A stretch of DNA of 64,000 nucleotides from an uncultured Dehalococcoidia bacterium (GCA_951812505.1 CATOSI010000001.1:983273-1047272); one strand, 5' to 3'; counted from the stretch's first letter, positions 42,252-53,073 are shown. A program made the numbers and translations. Notes: a model not told the origin generated them from the letters alone.

Positions 42252-44944
42252 AGCTGCGCAGACTCTCAGTCAACCAGTTCAAGCGCTTTACCGTCCCGAC
42301 TCAGTTGGACGACCTCATCGACGGTCTCAATTTAGTCATAGGACCGAACGAGCATGGCAAGTCGACACTGCTAGACGCGCTTCGAGCAGTACTGTTCGAG
42401 CGCTACAACTCCAGGGCGCAGCCAATCGTTGCACTTCGGAACGACCGCAGCGGTGCCGCACCGGTCGTGGAACTGGTCTTTGAAGTCAACGGAGCTGAAT
42501 ACACGCTGACCAAGCGCTTCGTCAACAACCCCCATGCGCGGCTGCAATGTCCCAATGGAACACTGCTCGAAGCGGATGCTGCCGAAGACGAACTGCGCAG
42601 TCTTCTGGGTTTTGCCCAGGCCGGCAACCGGGGTGCGACTCCGGAGACACTTGGCATGTGGGGTGTCCTCTGGGTGCGGCAGGGACAGTCTTTCGGCAGA
42701 CCAAACCTGCCCGGTTCCGCACTGGAGAGTCTCAGCGCGGGGCTGGAGTCCGAGGTCAGCACGGTCCTAGGAGGACGGCGTGGCAGAGAGTTGCCGGAGG
42801 TCATTGAACGGCGGCGGGGCGAACTGGTCTCCGAGGCGCAGCGTCGACCACGAGGCGAATACAAAGACACGCTTGAACAGGTCAGCGACCTGGAGAAACA
42901 TCTCATCGAGCAGCAGCAGCAACAGCAAGAGATGTCTGAAACGCTCGAGAAGTTGGGGTCGGCGGAAGAACGGCTCAAGCGACTGGAGGACGGCAGTCAG
43001 GACCGCGGCAATCATGAAGAACTGACCCAGGCCCGGGAACAGCTTGACAAGGTGATGCGGCTAGACCTGCAACTTGAAGCGGCTCGCAGTGAATTGCAGA
43101 ACCGGCAGGGACAGCTTGAGCAGGCTCAGCGTGCCCAATCGGAGCGTGCATTCAGACGTGAAGAGCTCCTATCAGATCAGGAAGGGTTACGCCAAGACAG
43201 CGAGCGCCTCGAGGAACTGCAACAGCTCGAACGAGAATCGTTGGCCGATCTAGATGAGCGTCGTCAGGCTGTCACGACCGCCGAAGGCGCCGTTGAAGCA
43301 GCGATGCAATCGGAGGCCAGTTGGCGTGGCATCCTCGATCGCATCATCAGCTCCGAGGTGTTGGATGCCCTACTCCGACTTCAGAGTGATATCGATGCTG
43401 CGCAGAAACGACTCGCAGATGCTCGGAGTGGGGCCGAGCAGATTCAGGTCACCGACGAATCTCTTCAACGCCTACGTCAGGCCACGGACGTCGCCGACCA
43501 GGCAAACGCCCGGCTCAGTGTCGCCGCGACCCGTATCAGTTTTGATATTCCCAGCGACCGCCTTGCCGGCATTGAGGTCGACAGCGCTCCACTGACGGAT
43601 ACGCCAACGACCGTCGAGACGATCGAACAAGTCGAGATCACCATCCCAGAGCGGGGAAGGATTCTCATTGAGCCGTCCGTCGCCGACCGGGACCATCTCT
43701 TGCGCGAGGAACGGGAGGCGCAGGCAGAGTTGCGTGCCGCGCTCAGCGATGTCGGCGCGCAGTCACTAGCAGAAGCACAGGTCCTGCGCGACGAGCGGCG
43801 CGACCTTGAGGCTACCGCCAACGCGGCGCAGGAAGAGCTCGAGCGGCTCGCGCCGCCGGGTGGAGCACAGACACTCCAGCCACGAATCGACCAACTGCGC
43901 GAATCGCTGGAGGCATTGCCCTCACAGAGTGAGACAGACCTGCTGCCGCAAAGGGACGACGCAGAGGTTGCCCTGCACTCCGCTCAGATAGAGCTTCAGA
44001 GGGCGAGAGACGAGGAAAGGGTCGCTCGCGAGGCTGTGGAGGTGCGGGCAGATGTCGTCACTGAGCTCAGCGTGGACCTTCGCACACTCAAAAACAGTGT
44101 CGATAGTCAAACCGAACTGATTGAAATGCGCCAGGAGAGGCTGCAGACCGAAGATGCATCGGTATCCGATCAGGAACTCGCTGAGACGACCGAGGAAGCA
44201 GAACTGGCCGTGACGGAACAGCAGAAGACTGTCTCCGCCTTGGAGGATAAGTGGTCCGCCAGCACCAAGACACAGCTGGAAGCTCGTATCACACGACTGG
44301 AGTCGGTGATTGAGCAACGTGAAAAATCACGAGTCGAGACGAGAATCGAGATCGTACAGTTGCGTGAACGAATTGAAGTCCACGATAGCGTCGGCATTGA
44401 AGAAGCAATTGAAGGCACACAGCGCGAACTCGAACAGACGACGCGTCAGCGCGACCGCTTGGAGCGCGAACTCAAGGTCCTAGACCTTCTTGTGGACACA
44501 CTTCGCGTCGCCGAGAGCGAAGCCAGAGAGCGCTATCTGTCCCCTGTCGTCAACCGTGTTCGTCCCTACCTCCAGATGCTCTTTCCCAACGCTGAAATCG
44601 GCATGGACGAACACCTGTACATCACCAGCATGTCACGCCGCGAGGGATACGAGGAGAGCTTCGATCATCTGAGCATGGGTACTCAGGAACAGATCGCCGT
44701 CCTCGTGCGCCTGGCTTTCGCGGAGATGCTGATTGACCAGGGTGCGCCCGCCGCCGTAGTCTTGGACGATGCACTGGTGTTCTCCGACGACCAGCGTATG
44801 AAACTGATGTTTGATATCCTATCGCACGCTGCGCAGCGCGTACAAATCCTGGTTTTCACCTGTCGTGAGCAGCTCTTCGAGGGTCTCGGCGCACACCAGT
44901 TGCAGCTCGCCCAGGCCGATCCAGAATCGCTTCGCTCAGCCTAA
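42248..44944 (+). CDS. SbcC/YhaN-like ABC-type ATPase
   Basis: An 898-residue SMC-like ATPase, the partner of the SbcD-like nuclease. Walker A is GPNEHGKST (32-40). The ABC signature is in HLSMGTQEQIAVLVRLAFAE near residues 808-827, and Walker B is AVVLDDALVFSDD near 837-849. Between them lie two long coiled-coil arms (about 215-390 and 480-760) with many Glu/Gln/Arg residues. I see no CxxC zinc hook at the apex, so it resembles the YhaN type rather than classical SbcC/Rad50. The ATG overlaps the sbcD-like stop. Length is normal for the hookless class. Confidence 0.88.
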   Translation: MKLRRLSVNQFKRFTVPTQLDDLIDGLNLVIGPNEHGKSTLLDALRAVLFERYNSRAQPIVALRNDRSGAAPVVELVFEVNGAEYTLTKRFVNNPHARLQCPNGTLLEADAAEDELRSLLGFAQAGNRGATPETLGMWGVLWVRQGQSFGRPNLPGSALESLSAGLESEVSTVLGGRRGRELPEVIERRRGELVSEAQRRPRGEYKDTLEQVSDLEKHLIEQQQQQQEMSETLEKLGSAEERLKRLEDGSQDRGNHEELTQAREQLDKVMRLDLQLEAARSELQNRQGQLEQAQRAQSERAFRREELLSDQEGLRQDSERLEELQQLERESLADLDERRQAVTTAEGAVEAAMQSEASWRGILDRIISSEVLDALLRLQSDIDAAQKRLADARSGAEQIQVTDESLQRLRQATDVADQANARLSVAATRISFDIPSDRLAGIEVDSAPLTDTPTTVETIEQVEITIPERGRILIEPSVADRDHLLREEREAQAELRAALSDVGAQSLAEAQVLRDERRDLEATANAAQEELERLAPPGGAQTLQPRIDQLRESLEALPSQSETDLLPQRDDAEVALHSAQIELQRARDEERVAREAVEVRADVVTELSVDLRTLKNSVDSQTELIEMRQERLQTEDASVSDQELAETTEEAELAVTEQQKTVSALEDKWSASTKTQLEARITRLESVIEQREKSRVETRIEIVQLRERIEVHDSVGIEEAIEGTQRELEQTTRQRDRLERELKVLDLLVDTLRVAESEARERYLSPVVNRVRPYLQMLFPNAEIGMDEHLYITSMSRREGYEESFDHLSMGTQEQIAVLVRLAFAEMLIDQGAPAAVVLDDALVFSDDQRMKLMFDILSHAAQRVQILVFTCREQLFEGLGAHQLQLAQADPESLRSA

Positions 44945-45375
44945 GGACCGTTAGCAGTACCGAGATTTGTTCCAGTTGTCGATGGGGACATTGCGGCAGG
45001 TTGAGAAGTCGACTAACACTCAATATGAGTGAATTGCGCGTATCTGTCGGTTCCACAAGGAAGCTCAATAAAGAAATCTCCGCTGGGAGAGGCCTCGGCG
45101 AGTGTTAGTTCGCCGACCAGACGTCAAATATCGAGGAGTTACTCCTGTCGGGCAGCGCTCTCACTCAACTGGCGGGGGCCCATTTCTGTACAAAGTCGTA
45201 CGGCTTCACTATCTGTCTTGTCCCAAGTTTCGATGAATATACCCAGATGAGGCTGAGCAGGCGAATACGCTTGCCTGAGTTCCGAGTATCGAGTAAAAGT
45301 CCGCTGAAGGCCTACTGTTGATCATGCTGGTATGGCATAGTGACCTTCAGCTCTACTGGGAAAAGGAGTCATCGG
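44945..45375. other. Intergenic region, nothing recognised
   Basis: About 430 bases after the SbcC-like gene. Short open frames only, no family signature, and no hairpin with a U-tract was found. Confidence 0.5.
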
Positions 45376-46362
45376 ATGGCGGCCTTTGGAAGTGTTCAAA
45401 GCGTAGACCTCAGTGAAGTGTGGCTCCATGAGTTGGACTTCTCGAGATGGCTGGCGGGGAACATAGAGGTCCCGAACGAGCAGGTCGTGTTTGATATAGA
45501 CCCGAAGTCCGTCCGGCAGGGAGGTGTACGTATAGGCTGGCACGCTGCGGGTGGACCTGCTCTGCAACGCCACATTTCCCGGATCCAGCGAAGCGTTTCT
45601 CGTCGTAATCGAGAATCCAACTGTATGTTGCCGACGGCGACCACCTGTCCGGGCTGGCCCAGTATATCGTTGCCTTCGAGGCCCAGGTCGCGGTGTGGAT
45701 AGCAAGTGACTCTAGCTCGGGCTAAAGGTGGTGGGGTGGCTGAGCGACGAGACCAGCATAACAGGCTGCATGTTCGCAGTGGAGTTAATCAGGGTGGACG
45801 ACTCCAGGCTAGTTCCACGGCTTGTCCGTAGGGTTGGACCAGACCCCGCGCTAACGCGCGAAGAGGACGGACGGTCGACCAGGCCGGAACGCTCCAGAGA
45901 TACAGAGACTGGTGGGCGCGTGTTCTCCCGGTCCTAGCGCGAGAGTGCGCGGGATTCGGTGTATGGCCGAATGATCTTCGGCCCTGGGACGAAGACATGA
46001 GAACCGAGTATATGCGGGAAGATATGCCTATAGGGTTCTACATACGGGTGATGGAGAACGAATCCAGGGCTGGAATCCGGTTTTCAGGAGACAAGGCATG
46101 GCGCCTGCAGTCCGAGTACTATTTCAACTGTTTGTCTGAGATTAAGGATGACTTCGAGCAGAGCTTCGGTCAGCCATTGAACTAGGAACAGAGAGGCGTC
46201 CAGCGGTACATCTACTGGGACAACTCCGTTTCCTACGGATATTCAGAGGACGATCCCGCGAGACAGGCCAAAGAGGCCGAGGCCTTAGCCGACGCGATGA
46301 AGGGGCTTATCGCCGCGGTGAACACGGCGATGTCGGGCATGGAACCATACCATGATCCGTGA
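45376..46362 (+). pseudogene. DUF4268 PD-(D/E)XK-type nuclease, multiply frameshifted
   Basis: Pieces in different frames line up with one DUF4268 protein. MAAFGSVQSVDLSEVWLHEL is the start. RVDLLCNATFPGSSEAFLVV and IENP give the nuclease-like core, where relatives have IENQ. LSGLAQYIVAFEAQVAVWIA is next. VVGWLSDETSITGCMFAVEL is the following strand pair. Then QRYRDWWARVLPVLARECAG and FYIRVMENESRAGIRFSGDK cover the C-terminal domain. At least three frameshifts and an in-frame stop (46183-46185) separate them. The family is linked to restriction and defence loci. This copy must be dead. Confidence 0.82.
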
Positions 46363-46460
46363 GCGTCGCCGGGGAACCACCTGAGCTTCATTAGGGTGTG
46401 TCAATCACACCCACGCCACTGTGAAGAATACAACACCCAAGGACAACCGTGAATCCATAT

Positions 46461-49400
46461 CTAAGCCTGATAAACAACTCTCGGCAACTCCGAAACCAGC
46501 CTGTCGAGGTCCGGCACTGAACGAGCTTCGCTGGTTCTGACGAACAGCAGTTGCACATCCTTCACCTCCATATCTGTGGCTTTCCCAACGGCCGAGGCAT
46601 AAGCCGCCCCCTGCCATCTGTACAGGTCCATCTTGGCTGACAGGTCAGGGGCGCTGGGAACGTAGTCGGACTTGTAGTCCACGATCACCAGCTTCCCGTC
46701 CTGGTCCTGGTAGAGCAGGTCAATTATCCCTTCGATGACGACATTACCTCGGTCAGTCTCTATCTTCCCAGCAACGGGAATTTCCGACCACAGGCGCGGC
46801 GCCCTGAACGCGGCATCCACGGCAGGATGCCTAAGCGCTTGGTTTGCTAACACCGCCAACTCGCCCCGGATTGACGAGACGCCGTGCGCAGCGGCATGGG
46901 TCTCGACCAGTTTCTCGATCACGTCGCCAATGTTCGGCAGAAGATCATCCAGCGAGGAACCTTCGTCGAGCGGCAGGTGTATCGAGAGCATCTCGACGAC
47001 CTCCTGCAGAATAGCGTGGAGCGCGCTGCCGAAGGCCGTTCCTCCTCGTCCACGGATGATCGACTGTTCCTCCCACGGCTCGGAATCCTTGTCCTCTATC
47101 TCCTCTTCATCAGCGATGCTGCCAGCGGTCCTCGCCAACTGCGTTGCCGTTACCGCCGAGGGAAGCGACCTCTCCCTGATGACACCGTTCCGTTCATGCA
47201 GCCAGGTGTCGGGGTCGTAGCCGTCGACCTCTACCGCGTCGGGCACATCCGGTTTCAGATTCGGACTGTTATCCGCACCGGCGGACGCTTCTGCGTATAG
47301 CCCCTCTACCTGCGGCAAGTGTTCTTCGATCTGGGACGTTACACCATTCGACTGGCGGTTGCCCCGGGTGGTGGACCTGTACATGCTAATGAAGAGGTGG
47401 TCGCGCGCTCGCGTAGCGGCCACGTATGCAAGACGTACCTGCTCCGCCTCTCCATGGGCGTCTTCAATCTCCTGCAGGGGAGAGTAACCCTGGGACGAAA
47501 TCGAGCCAAGTTTCATCTCGGCCGCGTCCGTATCCGGGTGGAAGAACAGGGAGCGGTCATTCCGCCTGGGGTCCTGGGCAAGACCCAGGACAAACACTAT
47601 TGGGAACTCCAGTCCCTTGGATGCGTGCATCGTCATTATCCTGACCGCGTCGTCGTCGGTGTCCGGAACGACCACCTCCGCTATCCGGGCGCGCTCCTCC
47701 TGCTGAAGCTCCACCCACTTGATGAACTGGTAGAGATTCAGGGGTTGGGCGTCCGGATTGACCATCCTTCCATACTCCAGCGTCCTCGCCTGCTCGGTCA
47801 GGAAACGCCGCCGGCGCCAGGACTCCCGGGGCCTGCTCTCGGCCAAATCCAGCTCGTCGAGTCTTCGCTCCTGTATGAACTCGGTTATGAGACGGGAGAC
47901 GCCCGTATTCTGGCGCATCTCGTTGAACTCGCGCAGCTTGAGAAGTCCGGAGCGCACGCTCGAAAGGGACGTATCAGTTGCCAGGTTCTGACGAATAATC
48001 TCACTCCTCTCGTTGGACAGCGCCCTGTCCCCGAGAAGCGCGGAGCGGTAGTTCCATGGTCCGCGCGCGTCGCGCCAGCGGAGCAAGTCCAGATCCGAGC
48101 AGGCGAACGCGGGCGAGCGCAGCGCCGCCACGACGGATACCTCATCCGAGGGGTCGTCGATGGCGCGGAGACAGTTGAGCAGGTCCCTTATCTCCTGGGT
48201 ATCGAACAGCAAAGAGCCCCCCTCAATCCTGTACGGGACCCCAGCGATTTCCAGCTGTCGCGTGAGGACGTTCAAGCCCGTTCTCGACCGGATCAGGATG
48301 CAGATGTCCTGCAGCTTCGCCTTCCTGACTTGACCAAGACTCTTGTCATGGACCTTCAGGCCCTCGTCGTCGTCCGATACCGAGGAAACGATGATGTTGG
48401 AAAGGTGTCGGGCCTCTCTCAATCGGGTCAGCCCGGCCGCCAAGTCCACCGACTCGCCGAACAGCTGAACCGAAGCGTCTATATCCTCGTTCTGAAGTCC
48501 GGGATTTGGCGTCAGAGCAGAGTATCCTGCTTGGATGCCCGGGATATACTCCATGAGGCCACGCTCGCCGAAGACTGCGTTCACCCAGTCAAGGACAGGC
48601 TTCTGGGAGCGGCGGTTCTCGCTGAGCGACAGGGGTACGAGTTGGCCGCCGTCCTTCACCGTCTGGGTTACACCCATGTCGGCGCCGCGGAAGCGGTAGA
48701 TCGCCTGCTTGTTGTCGCCAACTACAAAGAGTTTTCCGGGAGTGAGCGCGAGCGTGTGCCATGGACGGACCTTCACATCCGCGTCAGCCTCAGCGGTCAG
48801 GTAGAACGCTATCTCGGCCTGCAGGGGATCTGTATCCTGAAACTCGTCGATCAGGATATGAGAGTAGCGCCGCTGGAAATAGGACCGCGTGGTGGGATTG
48901 TCCCTGAGCGTGTCCCGTGCCCATACCAGGAGGTCCCTGAAGTTAGCCTCCCCGTCGGACCTGCGGGCGGACTCGCACTCGCGGGCGAACCGTCCCATCT
49001 CATTCAACATCGGAGCGAGCGGGACAAACCGGACCACGGACTGGAAGGTCTGTCCAGCCTCTCGGAATTCCAGCCTGACTTCCCTCGGGTCCGTCCCCCA
49101 GTTGCTCTTGGCGCCGATGTTTCTGCGGTAGTCAACGGGCTCACCATCGTCCAGCGCCTTCTTTGCGGCGACAGGGTCATTTGCCAACTCGCCCACGGCT
49201 TCCACCGTCTCGATCGCGTCAAACAGCTGCCCGTACAGCCTGTCGGACGGATTCGAGCATTCCCCGGCCAGATCGTTGAGCGCCTCCAGCGTTGAATCGA
49301 CGACGGTCCCCAGGCCACTTTCCATTATCACGTCACCGTCGGGAAATCTGTGCAGGTCATCGGAGATCGCCAGAGCGACGGCCTTCCACTTCCCTATGTC

Positions 49401-49949
49401 ACCTTCGGTCACCGCGAGGTATCTCAAGGAGGCCGCCAGTTCAGGCGAGGTGTCGGCGTCGCGGGCAAGGGATGTCTCCAGCCAGGCGTCCCATTGCAGG
49501 TTGAATCGCTCGGAGTCCGCGATCTCGTCCAGATTCATCCAGCCCGGCGGAAGCCCGGCGTCGAGCGGGCGCTCACGCAGCAGCTGGGCGGCGAAACTGT
49601 GAATGGTCTGTACCGAAGCCTCGTCAAGCTCCGAGACCGCGCGCTCCAGATGCTTTATGTCCTGGCCGGTCAGGTCCGCAGCGAGCAGGTCCTGGTCGTT
49701 CTGGGGGTTGTTCTGATCGAGGAGTTGCTCCAGGCGAGAGCGGACACGCTCGGAGAGCTCGGCCGCAGCCGCCTCAGTGAAAGTTATCGCGACGATGTCC
49801 CTCATCCGCGCACCACTTTTAACCAGCGCCACAACCCGGCTCACCAGCGCGTACGTCTTTCCCGTTCCCGCCCCCGCCTCGATGATGAGGTTGGTGGACA
49901 GGTCGTTTGCGATCCTGTGAAGGGTCTGTTCGTCAGCCGTCATCATCAT
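46461..49949 (-). CDS. AddA-type UvrD-like helicase-exonuclease
   Basis: A 1162-residue RecB/AddA-like protein that processes double-strand breaks with its partner. Walker A is AGAGTGKT (25-32), helicase motif Ia ITFTEAAAAELSERVR, Walker B LIDEFQDTDP, motif IV-VI residues in VGDNKQAIYRFRGAD and YVAATRARDHLF. The C-terminal nuclease domain shows IEGIIDLL and LVIVDYKSD (about 1080-1100), the DxDYK core. The start is one of three consecutive ATG codons (49941-49949) that overlap the end of the AddB-like gene, and I take the first. Its partner lies immediately upstream and the two are coupled. Presence of nuclease domains in both subunits fits the AddAB/AdnAB class. Confidence 0.88.
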   Translation of the reverse strand: MMMTADEQTLHRIANDLSTNLIIEAGAGTGKTYALVSRVVALVKSGARMRDIVAITFTEAAAAELSERVRSRLEQLLDQNNPQNDQDLLAADLTGQDIKHLERAVSELDEASVQTIHSFAAQLLRERPLDAGLPPGWMNLDEIADSERFNLQWDAWLETSLARDADTSPELAASLRYLAVTEGDIGKWKAVALAISDDLHRFPDGDVIMESGLGTVVDSTLEALNDLAGECSNPSDRLYGQLFDAIETVEAVGELANDPVAAKKALDDGEPVDYRRNIGAKSNWGTDPREVRLEFREAGQTFQSVVRFVPLAPMLNEMGRFARECESARRSDGEANFRDLLVWARDTLRDNPTTRSYFQRRYSHILIDEFQDTDPLQAEIAFYLTAEADADVKVRPWHTLALTPGKLFVVGDNKQAIYRFRGADMGVTQTVKDGGQLVPLSLSENRRSQKPVLDWVNAVFGERGLMEYIPGIQAGYSALTPNPGLQNEDIDASVQLFGESVDLAAGLTRLREARHLSNIIVSSVSDDDEGLKVHDKSLGQVRKAKLQDICILIRSRTGLNVLTRQLEIAGVPYRIEGGSLLFDTQEIRDLLNCLRAIDDPSDEVSVVAALRSPAFACSDLDLLRWRDARGPWNYRSALLGDRALSNERSEIIRQNLATDTSLSSVRSGLLKLREFNEMRQNTGVSRLITEFIQERRLDELDLAESRPRESWRRRRFLTEQARTLEYGRMVNPDAQPLNLYQFIKWVELQQEERARIAEVVVPDTDDDAVRIMTMHASKGLEFPIVFVLGLAQDPRRNDRSLFFHPDTDAAEMKLGSISSQGYSPLQEIEDAHGEAEQVRLAYVAATRARDHLFISMYRSTTRGNRQSNGVTSQIEEHLPQVEGLYAEASAGADNSPNLKPDVPDAVEVDGYDPDTWLHERNGVIRERSLPSAVTATQLARTAGSIADEEEIEDKDSEPWEEQSIIRGRGGTAFGSALHAILQEVVEMLSIHLPLDEGSSLDDLLPNIGDVIEKLVETHAAAHGVSSIRGELAVLANQALRHPAVDAAFRAPRLWSEIPVAGKIETDRGNVVIEGIIDLLYQDQDGKLVIVDYKSDYVPSAPDLSAKMDLYRWQGAAYASAVGKATDMEVKDVQLLFVRTSEARSVPDLDRLVSELPRVVYQA

Positions 49950-52900
49950 CGTCGTCCGCCATGGATGCCCTGTTGCCCAGCCGGTTGAATGGCGCAACTC
50001 TGGGGTCTGTCCTGCCCTTGCGTTCCCATACCAGGCGCTTGCGCGACGGGCACAGCTTCTTGAAGTCGCAGTAGTTGCAGTTCCCGCCCCACTCGTCGCC
50101 ATCGCTCTGCTCCGGTGTCGCGGGGAACACACCCTCCCTGACCATCCCCACGATGAGTCCGAGGGACTCGCGGAACCGCTCCCTGTCTTCCTCGGTGTAT
50201 TTGCCAACGTCATGAACATATCTGTCATGAAGCGGGAAGCAGTACGAGGCCGAGACCGATTTGCCTGGGTACATGACCTGGGCGGCCTCTAGGTACACCG
50301 GGAGCTGCAGCGCGCGTCCGTTGGCGACGCTGCGGTCCGGTTCTCCACCGTTACTCTTCTCACGGTAGTAGTCCGGCTTGCCCGTCTTGAAGTCTCGAAC
50401 CCTCACCTCGTCTCCAAGCACGTCCACCCGGTCTATCTTCCCTCGGAAGTGGACGTCGCCGAAGCCGTCGAGCTCGATCGACACGCCACATTCTTCTGGG
50501 TCCTCCCCAAAATTGACCTCCGCGTCAGAGCTTTCCGGTGTGCCGCCCAGCCACTCACTCTCGGCTGCGAAGAACTGCCCCAGCCCGTCGCGGATCTCGC
50601 CCTTCTCGATCTCCCACAGCAGATGATAGCCGGTCGCTCCCCTGGACTCGGTTTTCTCGAACTCCTCCTCCGCAATCGAGATCAACTCTTCCTCGGTCGT
50701 GCATTCTTCTTCCACGAAGCGCTCCAGTATCCTGTGAACCAGCAGCCCGCGGTCCATATTGGAGAGCTCGCCGTCGTCGTCCTCGGCGGGCGCGGATATG
50801 CCCAGCGCCCTGCCCAGGAAGTACCTGTACGGACAGTTCGCCAGCGTCTCAAGCGCGCTCGGCGATATGGGGCGGTCGGCGGTCCCGATGTCCTCGATCC
50901 GGGGGCTCTCGGGGCCGACCAGACCGTCCCATTCGGACAGCAGGTCGCCCGAGCGGGCCTCATTTGCGTGCAGGGCGGCGACCAACCTAGCGTCGCGCGC
51001 CATGGCGGGATGTTTCTCTACGTCTTCCGGGGGCAGGCCGATCATGTGTGAGAGGTTGTATTCGGACACGTCCGCGGGCTTCACATCCGAACCGGCCACC
51101 TGCCGAAGTCCCGCCTCCCTGGAGGCAACGAAAGTGAGCCATGGCTTGTCGCCCGCGTCCTGGGTGATGGTTTCATAGGTCAGGCGCTCATCGGCGCCGG
51201 CGCTCTTGTGAAGAATGTTCGCCGCCTCTATGAGCCACCGCGATGGATACGAGGCTGCGCGTTCCGCGGTAGCCGCAGGCCAGCTCAGTACCACGCTGCC
51301 CGCCGAGGCAATGGCTGAGAGAAAGTCAAAGCGCTCCAGCGCCATCTCCCGCTGTGCTTTCGACGAGCTTGCGCCGAGCCAGGGACTGGTCGCCGCCCGC
51401 GGCGGAAACTGCTTTTCCACCATGCCGACAACGTAAACTCTGGCGTAGTCCGCACCCGCTACCCCGGCGGGCGGGCCCAGGTACACACCGCTTCCCACAG
51501 GCCTTCCCCTGTCCGAGACCGGGCTCTGAAGCCCCTCCTGCACCACCTGTCTCAGCTCCTGGGCAGCGTAGGATGTGTCCCAATCATCCAGCGCCTCAAG
51601 GCTGTCGAGGAATTCGTCTATGCGCCGGCGGTCCTCGGGCGACTCTTCCCTTACCGCCCAGCGGTAGGATGTGAGCATATGCCTGAGTTTCGCGGAAGCT
51701 GAGCGCCAGGTACCGCCGGTATCAGCCAGGTCTCCGAGTGATTGGGAAAGATCTCTCACGAACTGCCCGAGTTCAGTCGCGCGGAGCCTCTCGCCGAGAA
51801 CCCGGTTGGTTATCTCTCCAAAGAGTTCCTCGCTGTGCGCTTCTTCCTGGCTTATATGAGCCTGAAGACGGCCCTCCCATAGTTCGGGCTGACCGCCGGC
51901 CCTTGCCTGCCTTGCCAGTCTCGCCCACTGGGAGGCGGGGACCAGCTGCGATGAAGCGCCATCCTCTTCAGACAGAGCCATGTTTCGGATGGGAGTGGAG
52001 GTTATCCACTCGACAAATATCTCCCTTTCGATGGTTCCGTCACTGCCCAGGTCAGTAGCCATGTCCACCAGGCCTAGGAGGAGCAGGCCTGACGGCGTGT
52101 TCGCCAGGTTCTGGTACTCCGCTCCGGAGTAGGGAATCCCCGCGTGGTCCAGCGCCTGACGGAGAAGGCTGGCGTACGGGTTGTCCTGCCTGTACACGAC
52201 GGCAGTACGGTTGAAGGGCAGATCATCCGCCACGATGGACCGGACAACGGCCCTGATCTCCTCATCGGGATCGGGCGCGGCCACTATGGACAGGCTGTCG
52301 ACTTCCGCGAGGCGCTGAAGCGGTGACTTGACCACAGGCGAAGGAACATCCCGGTCGGTCAGTCGAAGCAGCAGGTCGCGCACAGGCCCGTCGGATTCAT
52401 CGTCGCCTGTCAGACCAAGGATGACGTCGCACCTGGAGCGTTCCAGCAGGGCATCTGCCAATTGGAGGTCGCCGGTCGATAGTCGCCTGGGCAGGTGGTA
52501 GATGACCTGCGGTAGTCGGCTCGGTTCGTGATGTCCCTCAGATACGGCCCCTGCCGCGATTTCCGAGACTTCCGCGGGCGTGTAGTAGCCTCTGCGGTGG
52601 ACTAGTTCGAGAAAGTCCTTCAGAAGACGTTCTGCGAGCGCGTTAATGGCGCTTCCGGAGTTGGGATCTTCAGCCGGAGTTGGCTCCTGCATCTGCCTGA
52701 AGGCTGCGGCGAGGGAGTTCCGCATGAGGCGGCCACCCTGCGAATCGAAGCCGTATCGTCTCACGATTTCTTGCCCTACCACCCTAACCGCCTGACGCTC
52801 CAACAGTCTCGTGAGTGGTTTCAGTGAGCGAGAGCGCAGGATGGGAGCCGCGAGCTCGGCGGCGAGACGGCGGCCCGTTTGAACTGTCACGTTCATCATG

Positions 52901-53073
52901 CCTGACGCGCCCAGATGGTGGCGGAGCGCGGTCGCCACATCGAAATGGTCGGCGATGACGACGACCCTGGCGAAGGAATCTTGGGCCTGGGCGCGGCTGA
53001 TGGCGCTTTGAAGCTCAGAGAGGCTTGAAGCGCCGACGCCGGTTAGAGTTATGGGTGAATCTTCTTGTGTCAT
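49933..53073 (-). CDS. AddB-type helicase-nuclease subunit
   Basis: The partner of the AddA-like protein, about 1046 residues. The N-terminal helicase-like part lacks an obvious Walker A (GVGASSLSE in its place). The middle has UvrD-like fragments (TAVVYRQDNPYASLLRQALD, VYVVGMVEKQFPPRA). The C-terminus is a PDDEXK_1 nuclease, with HFRGKIDRVDVLGDEVRVRD and FKTGKPDYY, and an iron-sulfur cluster formed by Cys in LANCPYRYF and CNYCDFKKLCPSRKR. The last codons overlap the addA start. The start is uncertain: ATG 53073 begins where the domain does, but a GTG at 53106 is possible. It is divergent from the DUF6361 operon. Confidence 0.85.
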   Translation of the reverse strand: MTQEDSPITLTGVGASSLSELQSAISRAQAQDSFARVVVIADHFDVATALRHHLGASGMMNVTVQTGRRLAAELAAPILRSRSLKPLTRLLERQAVRVVGQEIVRRYGFDSQGGRLMRNSLAAAFRQMQEPTPAEDPNSGSAINALAERLLKDFLELVHRRGYYTPAEVSEIAAGAVSEGHHEPSRLPQVIYHLPRRLSTGDLQLADALLERSRCDVILGLTGDDESDGPVRDLLLRLTDRDVPSPVVKSPLQRLAEVDSLSIVAAPDPDEEIRAVVRSIVADDLPFNRTAVVYRQDNPYASLLRQALDHAGIPYSGAEYQNLANTPSGLLLLGLVDMATDLGSDGTIEREIFVEWITSTPIRNMALSEEDGASSQLVPASQWARLARQARAGGQPELWEGRLQAHISQEEAHSEELFGEITNRVLGERLRATELGQFVRDLSQSLGDLADTGGTWRSASAKLRHMLTSYRWAVREESPEDRRRIDEFLDSLEALDDWDTSYAAQELRQVVQEGLQSPVSDRGRPVGSGVYLGPPAGVAGADYARVYVVGMVEKQFPPRAATSPWLGASSSKAQREMALERFDFLSAIASAGSVVLSWPAATAERAASYPSRWLIEAANILHKSAGADERLTYETITQDAGDKPWLTFVASREAGLRQVAGSDVKPADVSEYNLSHMIGLPPEDVEKHPAMARDARLVAALHANEARSGDLLSEWDGLVGPESPRIEDIGTADRPISPSALETLANCPYRYFLGRALGISAPAEDDDGELSNMDRGLLVHRILERFVEEECTTEEELISIAEEEFEKTESRGATGYHLLWEIEKGEIRDGLGQFFAAESEWLGGTPESSDAEVNFGEDPEECGVSIELDGFGDVHFRGKIDRVDVLGDEVRVRDFKTGKPDYYREKSNGGEPDRSVANGRALQLPVYLEAAQVMYPGKSVSASYCFPLHDRYVHDVGKYTEEDRERFRESLGLIVGMVREGVFPATPEQSDGDEWGGNCNYCDFKKLCPSRKRLVWERKGRTDPRVAPFNRLGNRASMADDDDDDG

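Noticed and set aside
47319..49295. A 658-codon open frame on the plus strand
   Set aside because: It is antisense to the AddA-type helicase, has no ribosome site and no recognisable domain; high GC third positions create such frames.
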